In this document: positions 17,081 to 25,610 of the stretch, piece after piece
Position numbering within the stretch: the stretch's first letter is position 1
How the letters are laid out: the number at the start of each line of letters is the position of its first letter
From: Candidatus Desulfofervidaceae bacterium
GTDB taxonomy: Bacteria > Desulfobacterota > Desulfofervidia > Desulfofervidales > Desulfofervidaceae
NCBI GenBank assembly: GCA_027064585.1
Contig: JAMOPI010000009.1
Location: forward strand, 1-59,775
DNA length: 59,775 bases
Direction: 5' to 3'
Notes under the pieces: generated by a model
Seen by the model: only the letters and a program-made list of their open reading frames with translations
Told to the model about the DNA's origin: nothing
Database searches by the model: none
Translations under genes and position numbers: made by a program

Positions 17081-17344
17081 ATGGATATTAAAGAACTTGT
17101 TGGTTTTATAGCAGGTATTTTGACGACCTTTAGTGGGGCCCCTCAGCTCTATTATTCTTACAAATACAGAGATGTACAGAGCTTTACCCTGAAGTTTCTC
17201 ATTCCCTTTTTGATAGGGCTTTCCTTGTGGACCCTTTATGGTGTGTTTATAAAGTCGCTGCCGGTTATTATTTTTAACATCATTGCCCTTTGTCTTTGGC
17301 TGCCTATTTTTATTTTAAAGCTTACGTTCAGAAACAAAAGGTAG
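17081..17344 (+). CDS. SemiSWEET-type PQ-loop transporter
   Basis: An 87-residue, three-helix membrane protein. The first helix and PQ motif (GFIAGILTTFSGAPQL), the YRDVQSFTLKFLI segment and a conserved-type W (LSLWTLYGVFIKSLP) match bacterial SemiSWEET proteins, which dimerise to form small sugar channels. The GAPQL in place of PQL-with-leading-hydrophobics is within family variation. It follows hypB closely and is likely in the same transcript, although a functional link is not obvious. Confidence 0.8.
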   Translation: MDIKELVGFIAGILTTFSGAPQLYYSYKYRDVQSFTLKFLIPFLIGLSLWTLYGVFIKSLPVIIFNIIALCLWLPIFILKLTFRNKR

Positions 17345-17380
17345 TTAGTCATTCGCTATATGGCATAGTGAAATTATCAC

Positions 17381-18250
17381 TCACCCCTTTCCGTACGGGG
17401 ATTCGAAACCCTCTACAAGTTGGCTCATCCGTTCAAATCGTTCTCGTGTTTCCGGCTGTTCTGCTAAGACTTGCTGGGGATTTTCCACGGCACCTGCTAC
17501 CAACTCTAAAACCTTATTTGGTTGATCTCCTTCCGCTCCATAGCCGGAGATGCAGTAGCCATCAATGGCATGCAGCACATGCCGGAAGTTTTCCGCATAG
17601 GGCCCTTAGTAAACCCTAGCCTTAACGGTTCACCGGCTCCTTGCATGAAATGCATCAGTTTGTGCAGTTCAAGTAGGGAAACAAAAGGGTTAAGCAAACC
17701 CTTAACGTAGCGATCCATAAGGCCTATCAGAACTGCTTGCCCGGTAGTCATCTTCGGCACTTTACCTTGCCGCATACTTTTAGAAAACGAAGAATTTTAC
17801 GTATGTTCAGATACAATTACTTTAGCATCAGAAAGATCGCCCAGGATTCGTTTGATAAGACGGCGCACTTCGGTCCAGTTGAGCCCTCCTAATTCGCACC
17901 CGAGTGGCGGCAGAGCAATTAACGAATATAGCGGCGACGAATTTCTTCCGTCAGCGCTCGCAGGCCTGCTTTGATATCTTCAATACGTGACTTGCTACGT
18001 CAGTGTCTCTTTGTAGGGAAATTGATAATGTAACGTGGATTTTGGTAAGGCGGCCTGTCCTGAACACAAACATTCTTCCGGGCTGGACTTCCTTACGGCG
18101 ACAGGCTGCAACATAGGCTTTAAAGTTTTCGGGCCATACTTTCTTGAATTGGAGCGCGATACCACGCCCCATAACCACTACACAATTTACGGAGTTCACA
18201 AGGGCTTCGGCATCTACTTCAAGGATATTCCCTTTTTTGTATATGGTTAA
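17381..18250 (-). pseudogene. Decayed DarG (macrodomain DNA ADP-ribosylglycohydrolase antitoxin)
   Basis: Reading the minus strand across frames recovers most of a DarG. The macrodomain start is in GNILEVDAEALVNSVNC, then MGRGIALQFKKVWPENF and KEVQPGRMFVFRTGRL. A frameshift and stops follow, after which RIEDIKAGLRALTEEI and PPLGCELGGLNWTEVRRLI appear in other frames. The C-terminal domain survives as MTTGQAVLIGLMDRYVKGLL, LLELHKLMHFMQGAGEPL and, in a third frame, HVLHAIDGYCISGYGAEGD and ETRERFERMSQLVEGFESP. At least four disruptions make it non-functional. In DarTG systems DarG removes ADP-ribose placed on DNA by DarT. Base composition is noticeably more GC-rich than the flanks, suggesting horizontal origin. 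Confidence 0.82.
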
Positions 18251-18268
18251 TCCTCCAACTTTCCAACT

Positions 18269-18502
18269 TTAATAATACTAAGCCCGGCGTATTTCTACTG
18301 ATGGCCTATGGTCAACCCCGGCTAGCGCTCGCTGTACCTTTGCCCGGATAGTTTTGTTATAGACACAATCCGCTCCACAAGCTTGTAGGGCAAGAAACCA
18401 TAAATGAAAAACTCTGCCTGCTTCTGCTCCTTCACATCTGAGTCGCGGAAGTTTCTAGCAGCAATGGCTGATTGCCCGCCACTGCGTTTGGTCGTTAAGC
18501 AT
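18269..18502 (-). pseudogene. C-terminal remnant of DarT (DNA ADP-ribosyltransferase toxin)
   Basis: Directly upstream of the darG remnant on the minus strand, three short frames give successive pieces of a DarT C-terminus: MLNDQTQWRAI, then NFRDSDVKEQKQAEFFIYG with FLPYKLVERI, then VYNKTIRAKVQRAL and HRPSVEIRR followed by a stop where the family has WYY. The catalytic N-terminal ~150 residues are gone. The order darT then darG is that of intact DarTG loci. Confidence 0.75.
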
Positions 18503-18520
18503 TTTAAAAATGCGAACGAC
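18491..18520. repeat. 30-base inverted repeat at the edge of the darTG remnant
   Basis: GTCGTT (18491-18496) pairs with AACGAC (18515-18520), and the inner GCATTT pairs with AAATGC. It lies where recognisable darT sequence stops, about 22 bases from the phoR stop codon. It may be a terminator-like hairpin or a junction scar. Confidence 0.45.
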
Positions 18521-18542
18521 TAGATAGAAAGTTGACTTTATT

Positions 18543-20306
18543 TTAGTTGTTTTTCCTTTTTGCTGATTTGGGCAAAATAATGATAAACCTTGTGCCCTTT
18601 CCCAGCTTGCTTTCTACTTCTATCTCACCCCTATGCAGTTGTACAATGTGCTTAACGATAGAAAGGCCAAGGCCAGTGCCGCCGCTGCGGCGGCTGCGGG
18701 ATTTATCCACGACATAAAAGCGTTCAAAGATATAGGGCAAGTGTTCTTTGGGAATCCCAATGCCTGTATCGGCCACAACAATCTTTATTTGATCTGCACC
18801 GAGGGGACTAATTTCTACCGCGATTTCACCCCTTTCGGTATATTTAATGGCATTATCTAAAAGATTAAGAAAGAGCTGTTCCAGTTTAAACCCGTCGGCC
18901 ACAATGGTCTCTGCTCCTGGATAAATGTCTATTCTAAAAAGGAGTCCCTTTTCCTCTAACCGCGAGGTAAAAAAATCTTTTAGTTTTTTAAGCATTTCAG
19001 CCAAATTGACCTCTTCAAGGGTTAATTCCTTTTTTGTTTCTAAAGCACTCAGGGTGAGGAGGTCATTGACAATATTACAGAGGCGCTTGGTGTGACGGTC
19101 TACAATCTCCAGGTAATATTTCTTTTTCTCATCTTCTTCTTCCTCAAGTAGGGTTTCTATATAGCCACGGATGGCCGTAAGTGGGGTCTTGAGTTCATGC
19201 GAGACATTGGCTACTAGATCCCTTTTGACCCGCTCTATCTCTTTTAGGGGAGTGATATCATGGAAAATAAGTACCAATTGTTTTTTTCGGCGCATATAAG
19301 TAGCGCTACAAAGAAAGCGATTATTACCAATAGCAATTTCTTGCAGACAATTGGTTGGCTGCTGGCGCAATTGTTGCAGAAAGGTGTTAAAGGCAGGCTC
19401 GCGTAAAATTTCCCAATAAAACTTTCCTTTTGTTTCCTTAGTCTGCGTTATTTCTTCAAAACTTCTATTGGCCATAAGGATTCTTCCTTCCAAGTCTAAT
19501 ACTGCTAAGCCCGCTTGCAGTCCGTGCATAATAGCCTTTAATTCTTCTCTTTCTAAAGAAAGTTCTTGAAATAGCTGTTCAAACTGTTTGGCCATTTCAT
19601 TCAAGTGCCGTGCTAACTGGCCTAGTTCATCATTGCTTTTAATATGCACACGGGTTTTAAGATTGCCCCTGGCAAGAGATGAAACCGTCTTTGTAAGTGA
19701 GACCAGAGGACGGGAAAGGGTTTGGGAGAGAAAGAAGGCCAATAAGGAGGCAAAAAAGGAAAGAAAAAGAATTGAAGTAAACAATTGTTTTTTGAGCTTC
19801 CCTAAAAGTTCATTGATTTTCTCAGCAAAGAGGCTAACCCGAAAGACACCAAGCATTTTTCCGTTTTTATATACAGGAATGGCTAAATAAAACATACATT
19901 TTTGAAGTGTGGCACTGAAGCGTAAAGAAGTTCCCTTTCCCCTTTTAAGGGCTTGCTTTACTTCTGGCCGATTGGCATGGTTTTCCATTGTCTTTGGATT
20001 TCTTTCTGAATCGCCCAAGACGGTGCCATCTGGTGAGATGACGGTGATCCTGATCTTAAGTCTTTTGCCGTATGCCTTGGCTAAATGGTCTATAACCGTC
20101 TCATTTTTCCTTTCCAAATAGGGGATAAACCGGTCAGAAAGAACAAGGGCAATTTTATCCAAACTGTCTTCAAGTTGATGTAGATAAAAGGTGCGTAGGC
20201 TCTTAAAAGAAACAAAAAGAATAAAACCTGCCAGGAGGAAGATAAGGATGAGATTGCTAATGAAGAACTTAAAAAAGACAGACTGCAGTCTAATTTTGTG
20301 TTTCAC
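18543..20306 (-). CDS. phoR: Phosphate-regulon sensor histidine kinase PhoR
   Basis: A 587-residue membrane kinase. Transmembrane helix 1 is at ~13-34 and helix 2 at ~176-197, enclosing a ~140-residue extracytoplasmic sensor domain. A HAMP linker (~198-250), a PAS domain (~255-350), the HisKA domain with H370 in NVSHELKTPLT, and the HATPase domain (DNAIKYTERG, DTGIGIPKEH, GGTGLGLSIV) follow. This is the Gram-positive/deltaproteobacterial PhoR layout with a true periplasmic sensor. It is last in the pst-pho operon, 2 bases from phoB, and would phosphorylate PhoB when phosphate is low. Confidence 0.92.
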   Translation of the reverse strand: MKHKIRLQSVFFKFFISNLILIFLLAGFILFVSFKSLRTFYLHQLEDSLDKIALVLSDRFIPYLERKNETVIDHLAKAYGKRLKIRITVISPDGTVLGDSERNPKTMENHANRPEVKQALKRGKGTSLRFSATLQKCMFYLAIPVYKNGKMLGVFRVSLFAEKINELLGKLKKQLFTSILFLSFFASLLAFFLSQTLSRPLVSLTKTVSSLARGNLKTRVHIKSNDELGQLARHLNEMAKQFEQLFQELSLEREELKAIMHGLQAGLAVLDLEGRILMANRSFEEITQTKETKGKFYWEILREPAFNTFLQQLRQQPTNCLQEIAIGNNRFLCSATYMRRKKQLVLIFHDITPLKEIERVKRDLVANVSHELKTPLTAIRGYIETLLEEEEDEKKKYYLEIVDRHTKRLCNIVNDLLTLSALETKKELTLEEVNLAEMLKKLKDFFTSRLEEKGLLFRIDIYPGAETIVADGFKLEQLFLNLLDNAIKYTERGEIAVEISPLGADQIKIVVADTGIGIPKEHLPYIFERFYVVDKSRSRRSGGTGLGLSIVKHIVQLHRGEIEVESKLGKGTRFIIILPKSAKRKNN

Positions 20307-20308
20307 AT

Positions 20309-20992
20309 CTATGCCTCTAGCTTGTATCCAACTCCTCGTATGCTCTTAATGCATTTGCCCGCTTCGCCTAATTTTTCTCGCAAATTCTTGATGTGGACGT
20401 CAATTGTGCGATCAATAACCGCCTTTTCCCGCCCCCACAGGGCCTCTAGGAGTTGATCTCGCGAAAACACCCAGCCTCTACGCTTGGCCAGAATAAGAAG
20501 AATTTTGAATTCAGTTGGGGTAAGTTTTATCTTTTCTCCTTGCACGAATACTTCATACCTTTGGGGGTCAATAAGCAAAATCCCACCAATTTTGATTAAT
20601 TCTGTCGTGTCTTTTTCTTCAGTTCTTCTCAGCACTGCCTTTACCCTGGCTACTAACTCGCGTGGGGAAAATGGTTTGGTTACATAGTCATCCGCTCCAA
20701 GTTCTAGGCCCAAGATTCTATCTGTTTCTTCTCCTTTGGCAGTAAGCATGATGATAGGCAGGCGGGCCGTGCGCTTGTCATTTCTTAAAAACTTACACAG
20801 CTCAAGCCCATCCATATCTGGTAACATAAGGTCTAAAACGACTAAATCAGGAGGATATGCTCTTACTGCCTGTAAGAACTCTGTAGCTGTAAGGAATGAT
20901 TTGGTTTTAAATCCGCTTTTTTGAAGATGCAAACTTACTAATTCACAAATGTCTGCTTCATCATCTACAATAAAGATAGTTTTGGGGAGCAT
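20309..20992 (-). CDS. phoB: Phosphate-regulon response regulator PhoB (OmpR family)
   Basis: A 227-residue regulator. The receiver has D10, D11, phosphoacceptor D54 (VVLDLMLPDMDG) and K near 103 (VTKPFSPRE). The C-terminal winged helix (residues ~130-225) shows LTPTEFKILLILAKR and the recognition segment VIDRTIDVHIKNLREKLG with the RGVGYKL wing. It sits between phoU and phoR, so its targets presumably include the PHO box upstream of pstC. Confidence 0.94.
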   Translation of the reverse strand: MLPKTIFIVDDEADICELVSLHLQKSGFKTKSFLTATEFLQAVRAYPPDLVVLDLMLPDMDGLELCKFLRNDKRTARLPIIMLTAKGEETDRILGLELGADDYVTKPFSPRELVARVKAVLRRTEEKDTTELIKIGGILLIDPQRYEVFVQGEKIKLTPTEFKILLILAKRRGWVFSRDQLLEALWGREKAVIDRTIDVHIKNLREKLGEAGKCIKSIRGVGYKLEA

Positions 20993-21001
20993 GGTTATTT
21001 T

Positions 21002-21661
21002 TTACAGCCTTTCATCCTGGCCATGTTTTATTATTTCTCCTTTTATCACAAAAAGGGCATATTCAGCAATATTTGTTGCTAGGTCGGCTACTCTTTCTAA
21101 GCTCCGGACAATCCGCATTAAATGGGCAAAAAGGGCGCTCGTCTCTGGCCGTTTTTTAATAAGTTGAATAAATTGCCTTACACATTCATCTCTTAACTTA
21201 TCTACCTCGTCGTCCTGCCTACATACCTCTCTGGCCAGGGCTTCATCCTCATGGATAAAGGCGTTAAGACTGTCCTGAAGCATCTTTAATGCAGCATCTG
21301 CCGTCTGCCGAATAATGGGTTCTACTTCCTTAAAATCATACGGTAAGATTTCTACAGCACTCTGGGCAATATTGACCGCATGATCTCCAATTCTTTCTAG
21401 GTCGTAATTAACCTTAAGCATCATAAGCACCATGCGTAGATACTTCGCCTCTGGTTGGTATAAGGCCGCAATCTGAGTACAGAGTTTGTCAACTTCAATA
21501 TCAAGTCCATTAACCATAGGCTCATCTTCTTCTATGACTTCGTGCAAAATGCCAACTTTCTTTCCCATCAAGCCTTGAATACTCTTTTGTAGCATATTTT
21601 CCACCAAACCTGCTTCGGTAAGAAGTAACTCTTTTAAGCGATTTAACCTTTTTTGCAGCAT
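21002..21661 (-). CDS. phoU: Phosphate transport regulator PhoU
   Basis: A 219-residue, all-helical protein made of two three-helix PhoU repeats, each with an E/D-rich metal-binding motif of the type ExxxD...D: (GLDIEVDKLCTQI in the first; DDEVDKLRDECV in the second) plus DYDLERIGDHAVNIA-like ERIGDHAV and the matching LERVADLATNIAEYA. PhoU links the Pst transporter to PhoR and dampens signalling when phosphate is plentiful. Its position directly after pstB (9 bases) is typical. Confidence 0.94.
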   Translation of the reverse strand: MLQKRLNRLKELLLTEAGLVENMLQKSIQGLMGKKVGILHEVIEEDEPMVNGLDIEVDKLCTQIAALYQPEAKYLRMVLMMLKVNYDLERIGDHAVNIAQSAVEILPYDFKEVEPIIRQTADAALKMLQDSLNAFIHEDEALAREVCRQDDEVDKLRDECVRQFIQLIKKRPETSALFAHLMRIVRSLERVADLATNIAEYALFVIKGEIIKHGQDERL

Positions 21662-21670
21662 TTTTCCCCC

Positions 21671-22429
21671 CTAACCAAATTTACCCGTTAAATATTCCTC
21701 GGTGCGTTTATCTTTGGGAGCCGTAAAGAGACGCTCGGTTGGACCAAACTCTACTAATTCTCCTAAATATAAAAAGGCCGTGTAATCAGCTACCCGCCCA
21801 GCCTGGCCAATGTTGTGGGTAACAATGACAATGCTTACCGTATCCTTCAGCTCTACAATCAATTCTTCAATATGGGCCGTAGACTTAGGATCTAAAGCCG
21901 AGGTGGGTTCATCTAAAAGCAATACCTCCGGATTCATCGCTAGAGCACGCGCAATACAGAGGCGCTGTTGTTGTCCTCCTGAAAGAAATGTCCCGCGCCT
22001 ATATAATACGTCCTTTACTTCATCCCAAAGGGCGGTCTTTTTTAAGGCCTGTTCTACGATCTCATCGGCCTTGTTTTGAGACAGTTTAATGCCATTTAAC
22101 CTATATCCAGCAATAACGTTCTCATAGATGCTCATCGTTGGAAAAGGATTAGGCCGCTGAAAGACCATACCAATGCGGCGTCTTACCTGGATAGGATTTA
22201 AGGAAAGTAAGTCTGTGTTTCTTAAACGGATTTTTCCCTTAATCCTACCTCCAGGAGAAAGCTCATGCAGACGATTAAAACACCGTAACAAGGTCGTCTT
22301 GCCACATCCTGATGGACCCATAATGGCTGTAACCTTAAATTTAGGAATAGACATATTGATATCCTTTAAGACGCAGTGCTGGTCATAATAGGCATAAAGA
22401 TGTTCAGTGGTTAGAATTTTATCTCCCAT
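21671..22429 (-). CDS. pstB: Phosphate ABC transporter ATPase PstB
   Basis: A 252-residue ABC ATPase. Walker A is [11 protein letters not shown], the Q-loop is VFQRPNPFP (the PNPFP variant is characteristic of PstB), the signature is [16 protein letters not shown], Walker B is [13 protein letters not shown] and the switch histidine is in [13 protein letters not shown]. It overlaps pstA by 19 bases. Confidence 0.96.
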   Translation of the reverse strand: MGDKILTTEHLYAYYDQHCVLKDINMSIPKFKVTAIMGPSGCGKTTLLRCFNRLHELSPGGRIKGKIRLRNTDLLSLNPIQVRRRIGMVFQRPNPFPTMSIYENVIAGYRLNGIKLSQNKADEIVEQALKKTALWDEVKDVLYRRGTFLSGGQQQRLCIARALAMNPEVLLLDEPTSALDPKSTAHIEELIVELKDTVSIVIVTHNIGQAGRVADYTAFLYLGELVEFGPTERLFTAPKDKRTEEYLTGKFG

Positions 22430-23256
22430 TTTCTTGCTCCTATTTTTGCTGCCAGATTAAACACAAGTACCATTACTGTTAAGACAAAAGATGCGCCCCA
22501 GGCCTGACGCCACCAGTCTGGATAAGGGGATGAAGCGTAGTTAAATACCACTAAAGGTAACGCATTGATTGGTTTAAGGGGATTAAGATTGAGATAAGGG
22601 CTACCAAAAGCAGTAAAAAGCAGTGGGGCCGTCTCTCCAGCAATGCGGGCAATGCCTAACAGAATACCTGTAAGGATACCACTAAACCCTGCTGGTAAGA
22701 TTACTTTTAAAATTGTGCGATAGTAGGGCGCTCCTAAGGCAAGGGCAGCCTCTTTAAGGGAATAGGGAATGAGTTTTAATGTTTCTTCAGTACTACAAAT
22801 AATCACCGGAAGCATCATAATGGCCAAAGCGACACTGCCTGCAAGGGCAGAAAAACTCTTCATTGGTTTCACAACCCAAAGATAGGCAATTACACCAAGC
22901 ACAATAGAAGGTGTCCCCTGCAAGATATCTGTCCCCAGACGTAAGAGATAAACCAGTTTTCCAGTCTTTACCTCAGCTAGATAAATACCTGCCCCAATCC
23001 CTAAAGGCACGGCCATAAGGGTGGAGAGAATGATTAAGATAATTGTGCCAACAATAGCATTAAATACCCCGCCACCACTTTCTCCTACAGGCTTGGGCAG
23101 GTGAGTTAAAAACTCCCAGTTAATGGCGCCAATACCCTGTTTAATGAGATAAAACAAAATAAACAAAAGGGGAACTAAGGAAAGAGTAGTAAAAAAAAAG
23201 ACCAATCCTTTCATAAGCGTGTTAATCAACTCTCGTTTTCTGTAGTTTTCCATCAT
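22411..23256 (-). CDS. pstA: Phosphate ABC transporter permease PstA
   Basis: A 281-residue permease with six predicted transmembrane helices. The EAA-type coupling loop [20 protein letters not shown] is present, as is the PstA-typical [16 protein letters not shown]. It forms the inner-membrane channel with PstC. The gene is 6 bases after pstC and overlaps pstB. Confidence 0.94.
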   Translation of the reverse strand: MMENYRKRELINTLMKGLVFFFTTLSLVPLLFILFYLIKQGIGAINWEFLTHLPKPVGESGGGVFNAIVGTIILIILSTLMAVPLGIGAGIYLAEVKTGKLVYLLRLGTDILQGTPSIVLGVIAYLWVVKPMKSFSALAGSVALAIMMLPVIICSTEETLKLIPYSLKEAALALGAPYYRTILKVILPAGFSGILTGILLGIARIAGETAPLLFTAFGSPYLNLNPLKPINALPLVVFNYASSPYPDWWRQAWGASFVLTVMVLVFNLAAKIGARKWEIKF

Positions 23257-23262
23257 TTTTCC

Positions 23263-24132
23263 CTACACACTCAGTTTTTTAATAATATACCGTCCGATAA
23301 TGTTTATAACCGTAGTAACCAAAAACAACAAAAGGGCAATTCCTATCAGGGCTGAGAGATAAACATCACTTGTGGCCTCAGTAAACTCATTGGCAATTAC
23401 GCTGGCCATCGTATTGGCCGGGGCAAAAAGGCTAGAAGGAAACTGATTGTTATTACCAATGACCATCGTTACGGCCATCGTTTCGCCAATAGCCCTCCCT
23501 AAAGAAAGCAAGATACCAGCAAAGATGCCAGAGCGGGCATAAGGAAAAATGACATGCCGTATGACTTCCCACCTCGTTGCCCCAAGGGCATAGGCGGCTT
23601 CTTTAAGCTCAGAGGGCACAAGGCTAATAACCTCCCGTCCGACAGAGGCAGCGTAAGGAATGATCATAATACTTAAGATAAGAGAGGCGGTAAAGATGCC
23701 CACACCATAAGGCAACACGCCCAATTTTATCTCTAGCTTTCGCACTAAAGGAACCAAGACAAACAATCCCCAAAAACCATAAATGACTGAAGGAATACCA
23801 GCCAAAAGGCTGGTGGTATTTTGAAAAAAAAGGGCAATTTTGCCGCTATTAAAATATTCTCCTAAAAATATGGCGATAGCCAGAGAAAAAGGCAAACTAA
23901 AAAGCAGTGCTAAAAAGGAAGTAAGTAAAGTGCCTACCAAAAAGGGCATGGCTCCAAACTTACCTTCCAAGGGATCCCAAACGCGGTGGAAAAGAAATCC
24001 CCAACCAATTGCTCTAAATACAGGTAGCGAATAAACCATAAGACTTAAACACATGGCCGCTACTAAGATAACAACCAACCAAGCAGTAAAGGTTAAACTT
24101 CTTTCAAATAGCTTATCCCGATTGAATGTCAT
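23263..24132 (-). CDS. pstC: Phosphate ABC transporter permease PstC
   Basis: A 289-residue permease. It shows GIPSVIYGFWGLFVLVPL and the coupling loop KEAAYALGATRWEVIRHVIF, followed by GRAIGETMAVTMVIGN, all hallmarks of PstC. It is the first gene of the operon. In most bacteria pstS, the periplasmic phosphate-binding protein, precedes pstC; here the upstream region has only a PHO box and IS debris, so the binding protein must be encoded elsewhere or has been lost. Confidence 0.94.
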   Translation of the reverse strand: MTFNRDKLFERSLTFTAWLVVILVAAMCLSLMVYSLPVFRAIGWGFLFHRVWDPLEGKFGAMPFLVGTLLTSFLALLFSLPFSLAIAIFLGEYFNSGKIALFFQNTTSLLAGIPSVIYGFWGLFVLVPLVRKLEIKLGVLPYGVGIFTASLILSIMIIPYAASVGREVISLVPSELKEAAYALGATRWEVIRHVIFPYARSGIFAGILLSLGRAIGETMAVTMVIGNNNQFPSSLFAPANTMASVIANEFTEATSDVYLSALIGIALLLFLVTTVINIIGRYIIKKLSV

Positions 24133-24220
24133 TTTTGAATTACCTGATTTATTCGTTATAATATGGCGTTACATAAGACATCTTAATTTTGCTTACTAAA
24201 ACAATCTTTTTTTAAAAAAG

Positions 24221-24248
24221 GATTAAGCTTTTGTTAATTTTCTGTTAA
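24221..24248 (-). promoter_or_regulatory. PHO box upstream of pstC
   Basis: On the minus strand TTAACA (24248-24243), TTAACA (24237-24232) and TTAATC (24226-24221) occur as direct repeats with exact 11-base periodicity, the arrangement bound by PhoB/PhoP-type regulators. It lies ~90 bases before the pstC start. The spacing and the neighbouring phoB make autoregulation likely. Confidence 0.65.
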
Positions 24249-24427
24249 GGAGTCAACTATAAGCAAAACCCAAAATCCGCAATTGATTTGAGGGAAAGGC
24301 GCATTTAAGAGGGAATGAAGGAAAATTTAAGAAGGAAAAAGACAGACCTAAATTAACCAAAAATTACCTACTTTAGACACACTTCTGCCTTGGTTTGACA
24401 AAGCAATCACAAACTACACACCTTTCC

Positions 24428-24930
24428 TCATAAATGCCCACAGCAAAATTGCCATATCCCATAACGAATCTCCTCAAAAATAGCATAGACATAATTTCTG
24501 ACTTTAAGAAAAATCTGTCGGCTGTGATATACCACTCTGCCCGCTATGTTGTATAACTTCCACCTGATGGTTTTAACCTGATGCTTTCTATATTCTTTAG
24601 GTAAAATATTTAGTTGAAATATCCGGAAAAGATTATAAGCTAAAGTCCCTATTCTGAAAAATATGGCATTTGCTTTAAAGAAAGACGAAGGCATCCTCTC
24701 CATTGAAAATCCATTCTTTAGCTCCTTTATCCGATTTTCACTATATTCTCCCCTCGCATCATACCATTTGACCACTTCCTCTGCCTCCCAATCAAGGTTT
24801 GTTGCTATTACTTTATATCTTTCTTTTAAATCCACTTCTTCCTCTCCAAACAGCCTCCCCTGATATGTCCTCCTTACCACAATCAGCCTGAATGCCTTTT
24901 GTAATGTCCCCTTCCAGGGTAGACATGGCA
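24428..24930 (-). pseudogene. IS1380-family transposase, C-terminal fragment
   Basis: The frame reads GTLQKAFRLIVVRRTY, then KVIATNLDWEAEEVVKWYD, RGEYSENRIKELKNGF, SMERMPSSFFKANAIFFRIG and TIRWKLYNIAGRVVYHSRQI, which match the C-terminal third of IS1380-type DDE transposases (the ENRIKELK block holds the final catalytic acid). The N-terminal two-thirds, with the first two catalytic residues, are missing, and the upstream end is fused to an IS3 fragment. Confidence 0.82.
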
Positions 24931-25274
24931 CATTTTTAAGGTAGAGGTCATTAAGCAACCTCCTGGTAATAATTTTGATAAAACTTCTACTCAAATGCAA
25001 GTGGACTTAAATAGCCCAAGGTCGAATGCACATAGCCACGGTTATACTTCTCAATCCAATTCCCTATAATTTCCCTTGCTTCTGTTAAGCTTGTAAACTC
25101 ATGCAGCCAAATAACTTCTTCCTTTATCGTCCGTATCATCCGTTGTGTTTCTGCATTCCTTTTAGGATTATCATAACTTGTAAATATCTGCTCAATCCCT
25201 AAATTGGCCATTTCTCGCATAAATGCCCTTGAAGTCAGTTGGAAACAGTGTGAGGCAATCACGGATTTTGGGTT
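24905..25274 (-). mobile_element. IS3/IS1380 remnant, copy 2 (inverted relative to 11.2 kb)
   Basis: This stretch is nearly identical to 11218-11589 in the opposite orientation, with only scattered substitutions and a 4-base difference. It begins with AACCCAAAATCCGTGATTGCC and crosses the same IS3-to-IS1380 junction. The IS1380 part is longer here, extending to 24428. It separates the pst operon from cspA. Confidence 0.82.
24987..25256 (-). pseudogene. IS3-family transposase OrfB, C-terminal fragment (copy 2)
   Basis: It has the same product as the fragment at 11.2 kb but with an intact end: FQLTSRAFMREMANLGI, NPKRNAETQRMIRTIKEE, NWIEKYNRGYVHSTLG and then YLSPLAFE before the stop. The N-terminal half, including the first two acids of the DDE triad, is missing. 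Confidence 0.85.
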
Positions 25275-25275
25275 A

Positions 25276-25304
25276 TTGACAAAATTCATCTCCTGTGTTA
25301 TATC
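25276..25304 (+). promoter_or_regulatory. Sigma-70 promoter of the cold-shock gene
   Basis: TTGACA at 25276-25281 and TATATC at 25299-25304 are separated by 17 bases. The transcript would start about 40 bases before the AGGAGG ribosome binding site. It directly abuts the end of the IS remnant. Confidence 0.7.
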
Positions 25305-25351
25305 AGCTTCATTGGCGTAAGCCAAGGATTTTTATTTTTTAGGAGGTTTAG

Positions 25352-25555
25352 ATGAAGTTTAGAGGTACAGTGAAGTGGTTTAATGACAGCAAGGGCTATG
25401 GTTTCATCAAGCAGGAAGATGGTCCGGATGTGTTTGTGCATTTTTCTGCCATTGAAGGTGATGGTTACAAAAGTTTGCAGGAAGGACAGGCAGTGGAGTT
25501 TGAAATAGTAGAGACACCCAAGGGATTACAGGCCGCGAAGGTAGTAAGGATCTAA
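25352..25555 (+). CDS. cspA: Cold-shock domain protein (CspA family)
   Basis: A 67-residue OB-fold nucleic-acid chaperone. RNP1 is [10 protein letters not shown] and RNP2 is VFVHFSAI; the start [13 protein letters not shown] is canonical. AGGAGG lies six bases before the ATG. The gene is monocistronic with its own promoter and a strong bidirectional terminator. Confidence 0.95.
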   Translation: MKFRGTVKWFNDSKGYGFIKQEDGPDVFVHFSAIEGDGYKSLQEGQAVEFEIVETPKGLQAAKVVRI

Positions 25556-25578
25556 AGGCTAAAACATAGCTCTGACCA

Positions 25579-25610
25579 AAAGCCCGCCACTTAGGCGGGC
25601 TTTTTCTTTT
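25579..25610. terminator. Bidirectional terminator between cspA and prfB
   Basis: AAAGCCCGCC (25579-25588) pairs with GGCGGGCTTT (25594-25603) around a five-base loop. T-runs follow on the plus strand, and A-runs precede it that serve the minus strand. Confidence 0.92.

Noticed and set aside
17506-17775. Separate 89-residue minus-strand gene
   Set aside because: It is one surviving frame of the decayed darG C-terminal domain, bounded by frameshifts.
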